From the NCBI GenBank assembly GCA_030607875.1, contig JAUWJD010000028.1, forward strand, positions 1 through 47,346: a stretch of 47,346 bases of DNA, given 5' to 3'. The position numbers and the translations under genes are program-made. Positions within the stretch are counted from its first letter, which is position 1, and each line of letters begins with the position of its first letter. A model generated the notes under the pieces. The model was given only the letters and a program-made list of their open reading frames with translations. It was not told the DNA's origin and ran no database searches. Source of the DNA: Chloroflexota bacterium. Its GTDB lineage: Bacteria; Chloroflexota; Anaerolineae; UBA2200. Below are positions 1-8,710 of the stretch, piece after piece.

Positions 1-1
1 C

Positions 2-790
2 TGGTATACGTGGGACGTTACTGATCTGGCCAGGCAATGGGTGGCGAATCCCAGCACCAACGACGGGGTTTTGTTGGAGGGGGAGGCTGCCGGAACGGGG
101 TATTGGACTTTTCGCAGTTCGGACCAGGCAGAGTCCCCGCCCTATTGGATGCACAGGTATCGCCCCAAGCTGGAGCTGGTGGTGCAGTTGCCGGAGCCAA
201 CACCTACTCCGACGAATACGCCCCCGCCCACGGACACGGCAACACCCACAGACACAGCGACTCCGACAGCAACTGCGACAGCAACGCCAACGGCCACGCC
301 TACCCACACGGCAACACCTACGGCGACCGAGACAGCGCCCCCGACAGCCACGGCGACGCCCACATGGACAGCGACGCCCACCCTATCGTCTACGGGGACA
401 CGTACCGAGACGTTGACACCGACGCCAACGGAAACGGTGACACCTACGGGGACGTTGATACCGACGCTAACGCAAACGTCAACACCTACCCCAACGGGGA
501 CCACGACGCCGATGCCAACGGATACAGTGACCGCTACGCAGACACCAACGGAGACGATGATGCCCACGTCAACTGGTACGTACTTGCCCACACCCACGGC
601 ATCGCTTACAGCGACACCTACGGAGACGGTGACGCCCACGGCGACTCCAACTGGGACGACTGGCTACAAGGTCTACTTGCCGATCATCAACAAGCTTACC
701 AGGATTGATTCTGCGCCGCTGCTGAGCTCGTCCGATCAGCTCCTGCGGTATGGCAGGAGGATGTCATGGCGAATGCGTTTTGCCTATTGA
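2..790 (+). CDS. Secreted DNRLRE-type protein with Thr/Pro-rich stalk, C-terminal part only
   Basis: The gene is open at the left edge, and only the C-terminal 262 codons are present. The first ~60 residues ([31 protein letters not shown]) match the end of the DNRLRE domain of the protein at 29683-31656, so the missing part probably holds a GH-A-like domain as well. From about position 190 to 660 the protein is a low-complexity Thr/Pro/Ala stalk, followed by [12 protein letters not shown], which resembles the terminal IHLPIVLKKG of the paralogue. Unlike the paralogue, this copy runs on for about 31 more residues before TGA at 788-790, which may be a lost stop. It is the first gene of a secreted cassette with the next three genes. 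Its role is inferred to be extracellular carbohydrate binding or display. Domain identity is likely; function is unknown. Confidence 0.75.
   Translation, partial: WYTWDVTDLARQWVANPSTNDGVLLEGEAAGTGYWTFRSSDQAESPPYWMHRYRPKLELVVQLPEPTPTPTNTPPPTDTATPTDTATPTATATATPTATPTHTATPTATETAPPTATATPTWTATPTLSSTGTRTETLTPTPTETVTPTGTLIPTLTQTSTPTPTGTTTPMPTDTVTATQTPTETMMPTSTGTYLPTPTASLTATPTETVTPTATPTGTTGYKVYLPIINKLTRIDSAPLLSSSDQLLRYGRRMSWRMRFAY
190..660 (+). repeat. Low-complexity ACN-CCN stalk repeat inside the first CDS
   Basis: The DNA is a degenerate run of ACG/ACA/CCC/GCG-type triplets encoding alternating Thr, Pro and Ala. Such stalks are probably stretched, O-glycosylated spacers holding a domain away from the cell. 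The same composition opens long false reading frames on both strands (Val/Gly-rich in antisense, Asp/Gly-rich in another frame), and these should be ignored. Confidence 0.8.
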
Positions 791-816
791 GTGTTGCGTG
801 AGCTTCTAGCGTAAGG

Positions 817-2052
817 ATGTTCACCATGTTTAAGCGTTGTCAAAGACTGAATAGTGTTCTTCTGGGCCTGCTCGCGGGGGTTGCTCTCCTGTTCATACTC
901 GGCCACACTGGTGCCGCTGCGGCAGTACCCAGCGGCCGGGTGACTCCAGTACGTTTCACCGCAGAGTACTATGCTGGGCTCAACGAACGCTTTGGGGTCG
1001 GCTTCGCTGCCGGTGCGCTCGTTTTCGATAACGGCATCACACGCACAGCGCACATCACTGACTATGACGTGGCTTTGTTGCATATCGGTTGGTACTCAGA
1101 TTGGGGGACCCACCGCGAGCCGCTGCGCCCTGGTGACATCGAGTATGCGCAGTTGATACCGGTGCGGGCCAGTCGCTATCCTACCAATACCCTACACTTG
1201 ACTGAAACGGTTGAGGCGAATCACGGTGCCTTGTGGATCATTGGCAACGAACCAGAAGCCAAATATGGTCAGGGCAAGCGCACACCGGAGCAGTATGCCG
1301 AAATCTACCACGATATGTACATGCTGATCAAGGGTACAGAGTCAGAGCCAGGCCTTGATCGCAGCGCCTGGATTGCCATCGGCGGCGTGATCGAGCCCAC
1401 ACCTCTTCGTCTGGAGTGGCTCAATCGGGTGCTGAACCATTATCAGGTCACCTACGGAGGGCCAATGCCGGTGGATGTCTGGAACATCCACGTGCAGATT
1501 CTTCAAGAGGTTGCAGGCACTCCTCAGGATCCTGACCCGCCGGGTGCTGAAATCCCTACCGGGCTATCAGCAACGCAGGGGATGTTGTACACTTGGGCGG
1601 ACAATGCCAATCCAGTGGTTTTCCAGCAGTTGGTCACTGATTTCCGCCAGTGGATGAAAGATAACGGTTTTCAGGACAAGCCGCTGATCATCTCGGAGTA
1701 CGGTGTGCTATATCCGTCGTGGCTGCTGGCGGATAACGATGAACCTAGAGGCGATCAGATGGTCATCCATTTCATGCGTGAGACCTTCAACTTCCTGGTA
1801 AGCGCCACAGATGCGGACCTGGGCTACCCGGCGGATGGTTACCGCCTGGTGCAACAGTGGCTGTGGTACAGTCTAAACGATCGGCCGTTCGATGAGACAT
1901 CGACAAGAGGTTTCAACGGCGGTCTGTTCGACTATTGGGATGCAACGCGGCTGACCAAGTTCGGTGCGGTCTTTCGCGAGTACATGCATGCCTTGATGGG
2001 CTATCCCAGGGTCATGTTGCCTGGGATCGTGAAGCTTGCCTCTCCCGGCTAG
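817..2052 (+). CDS. Secreted clan GH-A-like glycoside hydrolase (cassette copy 1)
   Basis: A 411-residue protein with an N-terminal hydrophobic segment (about residues 13-36) that reads as a signal peptide or anchor. The fold is recognised from two landmarks of clan GH-A TIM barrels: IGNEPE with E145 as likely acid/base, and ISEYGV with E294 as likely nucleophile. The specific family is not recognised; Asl1/GH39-like proteins are the nearest idea. The substrate is unknown. The ATG at 817 abuts the AAGGA motif, and the ATG at 826 lies 8 bases after it, so 826 may be the true start. The protein ends YPRVMLPGIVKLASPG, very like the paralogue at 31659-32888. It lies 26 bases after the stalk protein and 24 bases before the DUF4012 gene. 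Confidence 0.75.
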   Translation: MFTMFKRCQRLNSVLLGLLAGVALLFILGHTGAAAAVPSGRVTPVRFTAEYYAGLNERFGVGFAAGALVFDNGITRTAHITDYDVALLHIGWYSDWGTHREPLRPGDIEYAQLIPVRASRYPTNTLHLTETVEANHGALWIIGNEPEAKYGQGKRTPEQYAEIYHDMYMLIKGTESEPGLDRSAWIAIGGVIEPTPLRLEWLNRVLNHYQVTYGGPMPVDVWNIHVQILQEVAGTPQDPDPPGAEIPTGLSATQGMLYTWADNANPVVFQQLVTDFRQWMKDNGFQDKPLIISEYGVLYPSWLLADNDEPRGDQMVIHFMRETFNFLVSATDADLGYPADGYRLVQQWLWYSLNDRPFDETSTRGFNGGLFDYWDATRLTKFGAVFREYMHALMGYPRVMLPGIVKLASPG

Positions 2053-2076
2053 GGTGAGGCTCTGAGAGGGTAGGGT

Positions 2077-4044
2077 TTGTCGATCGATACACAAGGTCTT
2101 GAGCGAAAACAGCGGAGTAGGCTCCTGCTGGCCGTCCTGCTCATTTTGCTTCTTGTGGTGCTGATCAAAGGGGTGTGGATCAGCAGGCACGCGTACGTGC
2201 TCTGGAAGCACGGGATGCGGTTGGAGGGGCTGATGCATAACCCTGCCTCAGTGCTCGAACCGCAAGAGCCAGCACGGATACAGGCCGATTTGGCCGCCAT
2301 CGAGGGGGCACTGCGAGGGTTGCGTGCACAGTTGCGGCCCGTGCTCAGGCCGGTCTGGCTTCCCTGGCGCAGCGCACGGGAGAATCTGCTGGCTTTGGAT
2401 GGGCTTCTGGGGGTGGGCGCGGAGCTTGCCGGGGCAGGGCAGGTGGCCGCTGAAGGGCTGCAGTCCATTGTCAATGCCCTGGCCGCACGCCAGGCGTCCG
2501 GCATGAGCGAGTCGCTCTTCATGGGCCTGGTAGACGCGCGCCCGCACTTTCAAGAGGCGGCGCCACTGGTGGGCCAGGCGGCGGAGGATGTTGCTGCCCT
2601 GCCGACGGCGCATCTTGGGTCGCCTCTGTCAGGTCTTGTGCCCACTTTGGCCCATTACCTGCGGCTGGGCAGTATGGCCCTTGAGGCGGGAGCTGCTGCT
2701 CCCACTCTGCTCGGTGAGAGCGGGCCAACAAGCTACTTGATTCTGGCGCAGAATAATGACGAGTTACGGGCTACTGGTGGGTTCATTACTGGCCTAGGCC
2801 TGGCGACCCTGGACCGGGGCAGGATTGCCCAACTGATCATCAAGGACAGCTATGACTTTGACAAGTTCACGGTAGAACATCCTTGGCCGCCTGAGCCGAT
2901 GACACGCTATATGGGCATCGACCAGTGGGTGACTCGTGATGGCAACTGGTCGCCCGATTTTCCAACAGCAGCGCGAGATACGGAGGACCTCTATCATCTG
3001 GAGAACTCGACCGAGCTCAGCGGCATCGTTGCCTTCGACATGCTGGCTCTGGAGGCCCTGGTGAAGGCTGTCGGGCCTCTGTATCTGGAAGTGTATGAAG
3101 ATCAGATCACTGGGGACAATGTCCTGCGTAAGGCCAGGGAATACTGGAACCCCCCGCTGCCCGAGGGAGTGGATCTGGCCGAATGGTTTCGCGAGTTGGG
3201 CTGGTCAACGATTAAGGAAGACTGGTGGCAGCATCGGAAGGATTTTATGGGCTTGCTGGCTGAGGCACTGCTGGCCAAGTTGCAGGGGGGGAGCGAACCG
3301 CATCAGCTCAGCGCTGTGTTGTGGGCGATGAAGCGAGCTATCGACGAGAGGCACATCCTGCTGTACTTCCATGAGCCAGCGGTGCAAGAGTTGCTAGCTG
3401 CAACTGGCATGGATGGGACCTTGGACCATGACACAGCGGGAGACTATTTGCTGGTTCTGGATACGAACATGGGCTATAATAAGGTCAATCTCAATGTCGA
3501 CAAGCTTATCGAGTATGAGGTAGACCTCGCCAGTGATGGGCCTTTGCAGGCTACGTTGACCATCACCTACCGCAACCGCAGCCCGGCGGAGCCGGTCTGT
3601 GACCACAGGCCACGCATAGAGGCCAGTTACGATTTGATGGCGCAGGGCTGCTACTGGAACTACCTGCGCATCTACGTGCCACCGGGCAGCCAGTTGCTGT
3701 CCAGCGAGGGTGTTACCGAGACAGAAACGCTGACCGGTGAACACGGCAAGACCGTGTTTGCCACGTTCTTTGTCGTGCCGGCTGCCGAGAGCAAGACCCT
3801 GCGCTTCACTTATCAGCTTCCTGACTGGGGCAGGGAGGAATACCGGTTGCTTGTGCAGAAGCAGGCAGGGACGGATGCCGTGCCGCTTGGGGTTCGGATT
3901 GTGCTTCCTGAAGGGGCCGAGGTGCTGTCCACCGAACCGCAACCAACAGACAAGCAGCCAGGCGTCTTGTGGTACGATTTGAACCTGAGGCGGGACCGCA
4001 CGCTGCTTGTGAAGCTGCGCCAGGAGCAATCACATGAGGATTAA
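2077..4044 (+). CDS. DUF4012 family membrane-anchored protein (cassette copy 1)
   Basis: A 655-residue protein starting at TTG, with GAGAGGG/TAGGG just upstream. One transmembrane helix lies at about residues 15-34 (RLLLAVLLILLLVVLIKG); the rest would be extracytoplasmic. The family signature NNDELRATGGFITG begins near residue 226, and the DSYDFD and DGNWSPDFPTAA stretches are also typical of DUF4012. A C-terminal beta-rich segment (YWNYLRIYVPPGSQLL onwards) precedes the end. The molecular function of DUF4012 is not established; members are often found near surface-polymer genes, which fits here. The last 11 bases overlap the next gene. The paralogue is at 32920-34866, with long stretches of clear identity. 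Confidence 0.85.
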   Translation: MSIDTQGLERKQRSRLLLAVLLILLLVVLIKGVWISRHAYVLWKHGMRLEGLMHNPASVLEPQEPARIQADLAAIEGALRGLRAQLRPVLRPVWLPWRSARENLLALDGLLGVGAELAGAGQVAAEGLQSIVNALAARQASGMSESLFMGLVDARPHFQEAAPLVGQAAEDVAALPTAHLGSPLSGLVPTLAHYLRLGSMALEAGAAAPTLLGESGPTSYLILAQNNDELRATGGFITGLGLATLDRGRIAQLIIKDSYDFDKFTVEHPWPPEPMTRYMGIDQWVTRDGNWSPDFPTAARDTEDLYHLENSTELSGIVAFDMLALEALVKAVGPLYLEVYEDQITGDNVLRKAREYWNPPLPEGVDLAEWFRELGWSTIKEDWWQHRKDFMGLLAEALLAKLQGGSEPHQLSAVLWAMKRAIDERHILLYFHEPAVQELLAATGMDGTLDHDTAGDYLLVLDTNMGYNKVNLNVDKLIEYEVDLASDGPLQATLTITYRNRSPAEPVCDHRPRIEASYDLMAQGCYWNYLRIYVPPGSQLLSSEGVTETETLTGEHGKTVFATFFVVPAAESKTLRFTYQLPDWGREEYRLLVQKQAGTDAVPLGVRIVLPEGAEVLSTEPQPTDKQPGVLWYDLNLRRDRTLLVKLRQEQSHED

Positions 4045-4597
4045 AAAGTCGTCGCTGCCGTTGATTCTAGCCTTGCTCGTTTCGCTTTGCCTGTCCTCCA
4101 TCTGGCCGTCCTGGGCCATGCCAGGGCAGAACTCGCTGCGCCAGACCGTGCCCACGCGTAGGCCGACCGATACTCCGGTCCGTCCTACGGATACTGCGGT
4201 TCCTCCTACCCACACGCCTGTCCCGCCGACGCCCGTTCCGCCCACAGATACCCTCGCTCCGCCCACAGACACGCCGGTCCCACCCACGGATACGGCTGTC
4301 CCTCCGACAGCGACGGCAACCGCGGTTCCGCCCGCAGCAACTCCATTCCCGCCGACTGCAACCGCCACGCTGGTGCCACCGACCGAGACACCTACACTGA
4401 CTCCCGTCCCACCTACGGCCACCGCTGTGCCGCCCAGGCCTACAACTGCGCCGCCGACGGCCACGGCAGTGCCTCCTACGGCAACGCCTGCACTTGTTGT
4501 GGGGCGAGAGAGTCTCGGCGTGCCCGTCGGCCTGGCCATTGCTCTGCTGGTCATCCTGGTTGTGGTCTACTTCTTGGTGGTGCGCAAGAAGGGATAG
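4034..4597 (+). CDS. Thr/Pro-rich stalk protein with C-terminal membrane anchor (copy 1)
   Basis: A 187-residue protein with a signal peptide (MRIKKSSLPLILALLVSLCL...SWA) and a long middle made of PPT-, TDT- and TAT-type units. It ends in a single hydrophobic helix (VGLAIALLVILVVVYFLVV) and RKKG. This is the architecture of an anchored stalk. It lacks an LPXTG motif, so the C-terminal helix is the likely anchor. The start overlaps the DUF4012 gene by 11 bases, suggesting coupled translation. The segment around 4372-4500 is almost identical in DNA to part of the paralogue at 35131-35724, which points to recent duplication or gene conversion. No enzymatic domain is seen. Confidence 0.8.
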   Translation: MRIKKSSLPLILALLVSLCLSSIWPSWAMPGQNSLRQTVPTRRPTDTPVRPTDTAVPPTHTPVPPTPVPPTDTLAPPTDTPVPPTDTAVPPTATATAVPPAATPFPPTATATLVPPTETPTLTPVPPTATAVPPRPTTAPPTATAVPPTATPALVVGRESLGVPVGLAIALLVILVVVYFLVVRKKG

Positions 4598-4639
4598 GCC
4601 GGGGAGTGGAAACTGGGTGTGTCGGCCATGCATACAGAG

Positions 4640-4766
4640 TACTGCGTCAACAGTTCGTGCTCTGTTTGCCCTTCTCGTCGCCGAAGGGTCCCGCGCCGAC
4701 GGGATGGCTTGACGGGGTAACTATCCGACCAAAGAGGTTCAGCCACCTTCGGTGCACGAAGCAGTA
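4640..4766 (+). repeat. Palindromic repeat family A, copy A1
   Basis: The element begins TACTGCGTCAAC and ends GGTGCACGAAGCAGTA, so its ends TACTGC and GCAGTA are inverted. The right half AGGTTCAGCCACCTTCGG is shared with copies at 13375-13423, 16125-16214 and 34869-35116. It encodes nothing. It lies just after the stalk gene, where the two cassette copies stop matching. Confidence 0.7.
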
Positions 4767-4943
4767 GGCTGAGGCGACTGGCCCCAAGTATACGTGGCAC
4801 CAGGCCTGATCGGCGCGGGCCTTGCCTTTTGCTGGTAGGGGTGCAGCGTGTTCCGGAAACCTCCTCTCTCATCCAGTGCGGGGCTCAAGTGCCATCCCTG
4901 ACCCCTGTCCTCCCAGCCCCAAGTTGACCTCGCGCAAGAATTA

Positions 4944-4972
4944 TTGACAGATTCGTGCTTTCGTGGTATACT
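4944..4972 (+). promoter_or_regulatory. Sigma-70-type promoter, near consensus
   Basis: TTGACA (4944-4949), a 17-base spacer and TATACT (4967-4972). Transcription would start near 4979. The nearest downstream gene starts at 5252, leaving a leader of about 270 bases that contains a terminator-like hairpin. Confidence 0.7.
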
Positions 4973-4978
4973 GGAAAC

Positions 4979-5089
4979 GAATTTAGGCATCGCCACACCG
5001 GCCGTGGTACGGTTTTCGTGGCAGCTCCATAACAGATCCTGACGCCAGCCCAGACCGGTGGACAAACTGTGGCTGGCGTTTGTCTTGTT
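4979..5089 (+). ncRNA. Candidate small RNA or attenuated leader
   Basis: The stretch from the predicted start of the promoter at 4944-4972 to the T-rich tail after the hairpin at 5042-5079 would give an RNA of about 110 bases. No convincing reading frame lies within it. A smaller hairpin, CCAC...GTGG, lies near 5000. It does not match any RNA family I recognise. It could instead be the attenuated leader of the secreted-protein gene at 5252. Confidence 0.3.
5042..5089 (+). terminator. Terminator-like hairpin in the leader
   Basis: ACGCCAGCC (5042-5050) pairs with GGCTGGCGT (5071-5079) across a 20-base loop, followed by TTTGTCTTGTT. The stem is strong; the long loop and interrupted T run make it only a moderate terminator. 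Confidence 0.5.
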
Positions 5090-5251
5090 ACCTTCTCAGA
5101 TTGATTGCTCTCCCGATGCTGTCAGGTTATCGGAGGGACAAATATTGCTCGAACGGCCCTTGGTGAGGAACACAGACGTCTTTATCCTGCCTGCTTCGAC
5201 ACTAGTGCTGGCTTCATTCGATGCAGGAGATTCCATTATGGAGGAAAGGAG

Positions 5252-5710
5252 ATGAAAACGAGGGGGGAAATGAAACAGCTAGTTGGGGGTAAGGATCTCA
5301 GATTATGGGGCATTCAATTGACACTGGCTTTGCTGCTTGTGGTGATGGCGGTGGTCTCTGCAGTGAGCTATGCGCAGGATGGTGGGGATCGCGTAGGTAA
5401 CCAGGCGGGAACGGAACTACCTGAGTGGGACGCGGACACGCCGGAAACATCTCTGCATGGCGACCCTTCGCCAGAGCCTGCGGATCGCCCCGAGAGAGCG
5501 CAACCGCCTTGTCCAGAGTGTACAGGGTCGGTCTATCAGGCAGAGGTCAGGGTAGAATCAGACGCTGATCTCCAGCAACTGCAGCAGATGGGATATGCCG
5601 GCGCAGAGATGGGCACGTACCGTGTTGAGCTGAGTGGCGAGGAAGTATCTGCGATGAAGTACGCAGGTCTGGACTATGTCGTGACTTCGTGGTCGTTCGA
5701 CGGACCCTAA
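5252..5710 (+). CDS. Short secreted protein with propeptide-like domain
   Basis: A 152-residue protein. ATG 5252 is chosen because GGAGGAAAGGAG precedes it. A signal peptide (LTLALLLVVMAVVSAVSYAQ) is followed by an acidic, Pro-rich linker. A ~50-residue domain (VYQAEVRVESDADLQQLQ... to AGLDYVV) has the look of the small N-terminal propeptide-like domains of secreted zinc carboxypeptidases; this is a weak resemblance. The protein is a paralogue of the first ~130 codons of the next locus, and the upstream DNA is also shared (CGAACGGCCCTTGGTGAGGAACA here, with two differences at 5798-5820). The pair therefore arose by tandem duplication including the leader. This copy stops after the domain and may be a truncated version. 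Confidence 0.65.
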   Translation: MKTRGEMKQLVGGKDLRLWGIQLTLALLLVVMAVVSAVSYAQDGGDRVGNQAGTELPEWDADTPETSLHGDPSPEPADRPERAQPPCPECTGSVYQAEVRVESDADLQQLQQMGYAGAEMGTYRVELSGEEVSAMKYAGLDYVVTSWSFDGP

Positions 5711-5902
5711 AGTCGTCGGCACCACGACGTGAACTGACGTCTCCCGGTCACATCCACTCAGCACAGCGGCGAGCAGGCCCCGCTTGTGGGGGCCATCGTT
5801 CGAACAGCCCTTGGTGAAGAACATTGGCATGTCTCTCAGGCCCGGTTGATTGGGTGAAAAGGATTCCGCTATGGGAATAGCAAGAAAAAAAGGAGAAGGA
5901 AA

Positions 5903-7189
5903 ATGAGACAGCTCTTGGCAAGTAGGAATCTCAGGTTGTGGGGCATTCGTTTGACATTGGTCTTGCTGCTTGTGGCAACGTTGGGCTCGGGAGTGGTCTA
6001 TGCTCAGGAGGGCCAAGACGTGCCGGAGACAGAACTGAGCGGCGAGCCGACAGAGGAAACTGCTGATGCCCCGGAGCGAACAAGGGTACCTCTTGCTGCG
6101 GTGGATACGGTGTACGTGGCAGAGGTGGCGGTGGCAGCGGCTGCGCAAATGGAGCAGTGGCAGGCAAGGGGGTAGGCCCGTGCGGACCTGGGGGCCTGCC
6201 GGCTGGAGGTGAGCGGGGACGAACTGTCAGCGCTGAAGGAAGCTGGCCTGGAGGTCGCGGTGGTGGAGCAGGCCATCAAGTTCTCCAGCGAGGCCCTTGC
6301 TCCTGAGGCGGGGATGCTGGCTGAGGCTTGGCGCTTTGCGTCCCGCGGTACCAATGTCAACATCCCCGACCTTGGCTTTAACTACACGTTTGCCGACGTC
6401 GGGGGAGCGCCGGCAGGGTCCAGGGTGACCAGGATCAAGTACAGAATCCGGATTGTGCACTCGTGGGTTGGCGATCTGCTGGTCAAGCTGGGACACGACA
6501 GCCCGGCCGCGTACATCACCATATGGAACCGGCTCGGAGGCACCACTGACTTCGGCAATGACGATGACGTGGACAACGATAACGACATCTATCTGAACGG
6601 GCGCTGGGTGAACACTTTCTTTGACGGCGACTTTGTCAACCAGAGATGGTACATGGATGTCTGGGACAAGGCTGGGGCCGACACGGGCTACATTGACTAC
6701 ATGGAGATCTGGGTCTACTACAACGTGGGCAATAACCCGCCTTTCAATGGCGGGATCAACCCCAACAGTGGCGGTGCTGCCTGTGGGACCATCCGCTACT
6801 TCGCCACCTACCACTATGACAATGATGGTCAGTTCGACATCAAGGCTTGCCGGTTCCACGTCGGTCGCAATTCAGCGCCCAAGTCGCTGAAATTTAACGC
6901 GGTGTTCAACTACCACGTGCCCAGCAACACGCTCAGGATCCGCAACAACAACGGCACTAAATGGTGGGGCGGCTATCCGGTTGGGAGTTTCAACGTGGTG
7001 CAAAACAACCAGGCCAAAGCGTACTGTAACCTGACTACGGTGACCAAGGTCGGCAACATGATCCGGGTGATCTGGGCCGTCGAGTTCAAGTGTACGTTCA
7101 GGGGCAACAAGAAGATGTACCTAAAGACCAGGGACAAGCAGGGAGCGGCTACGACGCTGCAGCAGAGGGGTACCTGGACGGTCTGGTAG
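5903..7189 (+). pseudogene. Secreted P-domain protein interrupted by an in-frame amber codon
   Basis: The ATG at 5903 follows AAAGGAGAAGGAAA. The frame stays the same from 5903 to 7189 but carries TAG at 6173-6175 (codon 91). Alignment with the paralogue at 5252-5710 (QMGYAGAEMGTYRVELSGEE against ARG-stop-ARADLGACRLEVSGDE) puts the stop exactly at a Tyr codon, so this is a single-base TAY-to-TAG change, a sequencing error or a readthrough site. Order: signal peptide, propeptide-like domain, a P/Homo-B-like beta domain (about codons 155-275; DLGFNYTFADVG, IVHSWVGDLLVKLGHDSP, DIYLNGRWVNTFFDG), and a C-terminal module (about 280-428) shared with the next gene. A GTG at 6209 could restart the second part, but it would lack a signal peptide. 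No catalytic domain is visible. Confidence 0.65.
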
Positions 7190-7236
7190 TTTCGACAAGG
7201 CAGTGCGCCGAATCAGTGGCGTTGTAAGCAAGTTCA

Positions 7237-7280
7237 AGGCCAGGGCGCGCCGTGTTGCATGGCGAGCCCTGGCCTGTTTC
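7237..7280 (+). terminator. Intrinsic terminator after the P-domain locus
   Basis: AGGCCAGGGC (7237-7246) pairs perfectly with GCCCTGGCCT (7266-7275), followed by GTTTC. It lies 48 bases after the stop codon of the P-domain locus. Confidence 0.55.
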
Positions 7281-7375
7281 AGTGATCCTTTACGCCACAG
7301 TAGGGAGGAGGTGCAAGCAGAGGAACAACATGTGCGCAATGGAGACAAAACAAACCTTGAGAAAGGGGTAGCTAC

Positions 7376-8710
7376 ATGAGAATCAAGAGTATCGTGTTGT
7401 CCATGCTGGTTGTACTTGTGGTGATGGGTTCCGCAATGCCGTTGGCTGCCGACGGCGGGGACGAAGGGGACCCCAGGCAATTCCCGGTACATATGGTGCT
7501 GGACCCGGAAATGCCGCAAACGTTCCTGGAGTCGGAAGAGGCCAAGGTCGCTGCGCCACTGATGGACGCGGCGTCCAAGCCTGCTGCGGAGGGCGCGGAC
7601 AAGGAACGCGGGCTGTTTCCAGCACACATGGTGCTGGACCCGGACCCGCCGCAGACTTTCCTGGAGGCAGACGCGGACAAGGCCCCTGGGCCCCAGACAC
7701 GTCCGGCGCCCGAGCTTGCTGCCGCCTGGCAAACGGTCAAGTTTGAGAACTTTGAAGGTGCGTTCCCCAACCAGTGGCAACTGCGTGGCAATCCAACCTG
7801 GGACGACGAGTGGGACAGCGGTTCACATTTCGCCTATGACCTGGCGCACTGGACCGGCTGGTGCGCCGGTGGCGGCAGCGCGGCCAGGACTCCGGGCAAT
7901 CTTCCTGGCGGCGCCTATGCCCCCAACATGAACGCCTGGATGATCTACGGGCCGTTCAGCTTGCTGGGCTATGACGATGCCGCGGTCGACTTCTGGTATT
8001 GGCTCTGGAGCGAGCCTTTGAATGACTATGTCACCTGGATGGCGTCACTTGATGGCAGCAATTTCTTCGGCCATGGCGAGTGGGGCAACAACAAGAACTG
8101 GCGTTTCCACACCTTCGATCTCAAGAACGTGAATGTGCTGGGCAACGTGTGTGGCAAGCCGCAGGTATGGGTCGCCTTCGCCTTCCACAGCGACTCCAGT
8201 CTGGAGAACAAAGGCGTCTACCTTGATGACATCCACATCAAGCGCAAGCCCACTACGCCGCCGACCACTGGCTCTGTCAACCCCAACAGCGGCGGCGCCG
8301 CCTGTGGGACCATCCGCTACTTCGCGACTGACTACTACGACGCAAATGGCAATGCCGACTTGAAGGCTTGCCGGTTCCACGTCGGTCGCAATGCAGCGCC
8401 CAAGTCGCTGAAATGGAACGCCGTGTTCAACTACCACGTGCCCAGCAACACCCTCAGGATCCGCAACAACAACGGCACCAAATGGTGGGGCGGCAAGGCG
8501 GTTGGGAGTTTCAATGTGGTGCAGAACAACCAGGCCAAAGTGTACTGTAACCTGACTACGGTGGCCAAGGTTGGCAACCTGATCCGGGTGGTCTGGGCCG
8601 TTGAGTTCAAGTGTTCGTTCAGGGGAGGCAAGAAGCTGTACCTCAAGGCCAGGGACAAGTGGGGAGCGACTACGCCGTTGCAGCAGAAGGGTACCTGGAC
8701 GGTCTACTAG
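7376..8710 (+). CDS. Secreted multidomain protein with jelly-roll domain and shared C-terminal module
   Basis: A 444-residue protein with a good ribosome site (GAAAGGGG) before ATG 7376. A signal peptide (residues 1-25) is followed by two copies, 45 residues apart, of a motif FPxHMVLDPxxPQTFLE (about 36-52 and 81-97). A beta-sandwich-like domain follows (about 118-298; FENFEGAFPNQW... KGVYLDDIHIK), resembling the MAM/choice-of-anchor-J domains found beside secreted peptidases. The C-terminal module (about 300-444; NPNSGGAACGTIRYFA to KGTWTVY, four conserved Cys) is near-identical to that of the preceding locus, and even the 3' flank TTCGACAAGGCAGTG is shared. No active site was recognised. 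The role is probably extracellular binding, perhaps to polysaccharide or protein; this is inference. Confidence 0.75.
   Translation: MRIKSIVLSMLVVLVVMGSAMPLAADGGDEGDPRQFPVHMVLDPEMPQTFLESEEAKVAAPLMDAASKPAAEGADKERGLFPAHMVLDPDPPQTFLEADADKAPGPQTRPAPELAAAWQTVKFENFEGAFPNQWQLRGNPTWDDEWDSGSHFAYDLAHWTGWCAGGGSAARTPGNLPGGAYAPNMNAWMIYGPFSLLGYDDAAVDFWYWLWSEPLNDYVTWMASLDGSNFFGHGEWGNNKNWRFHTFDLKNVNVLGNVCGKPQVWVAFAFHSDSSLENKGVYLDDIHIKRKPTTPPTTGSVNPNSGGAACGTIRYFATDYYDANGNADLKACRFHVGRNAAPKSLKWNAVFNYHVPSNTLRIRNNNGTKWWGGKAVGSFNVVQNNQAKVYCNLTTVAKVGNLIRVVWAVEFKCSFRGGKKLYLKARDKWGATTPLQQKGTWTVY

Noticed and set aside
142-639. Antisense Val/Gly-rich open frame of 165 codons over the stalk
   Set aside because: It is the mirror of the Thr/Pro triplet repeat; the same happens at 4030-4554 and 35217-35681. 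No ribosome site or independent signal.
37-708. Asp/Gly/His-rich frame of 223 codons on the plus strand
   Set aside because: Shifted reading of the stalk repeat; the frame in 2-790 has clear homology to the DNRLRE paralogue.
5058-5255. 65-codon frame starting in the leader hairpin
   Set aside because: GTG start with no ribosome site, overlaps the terminator-like stem and the next gene's start.
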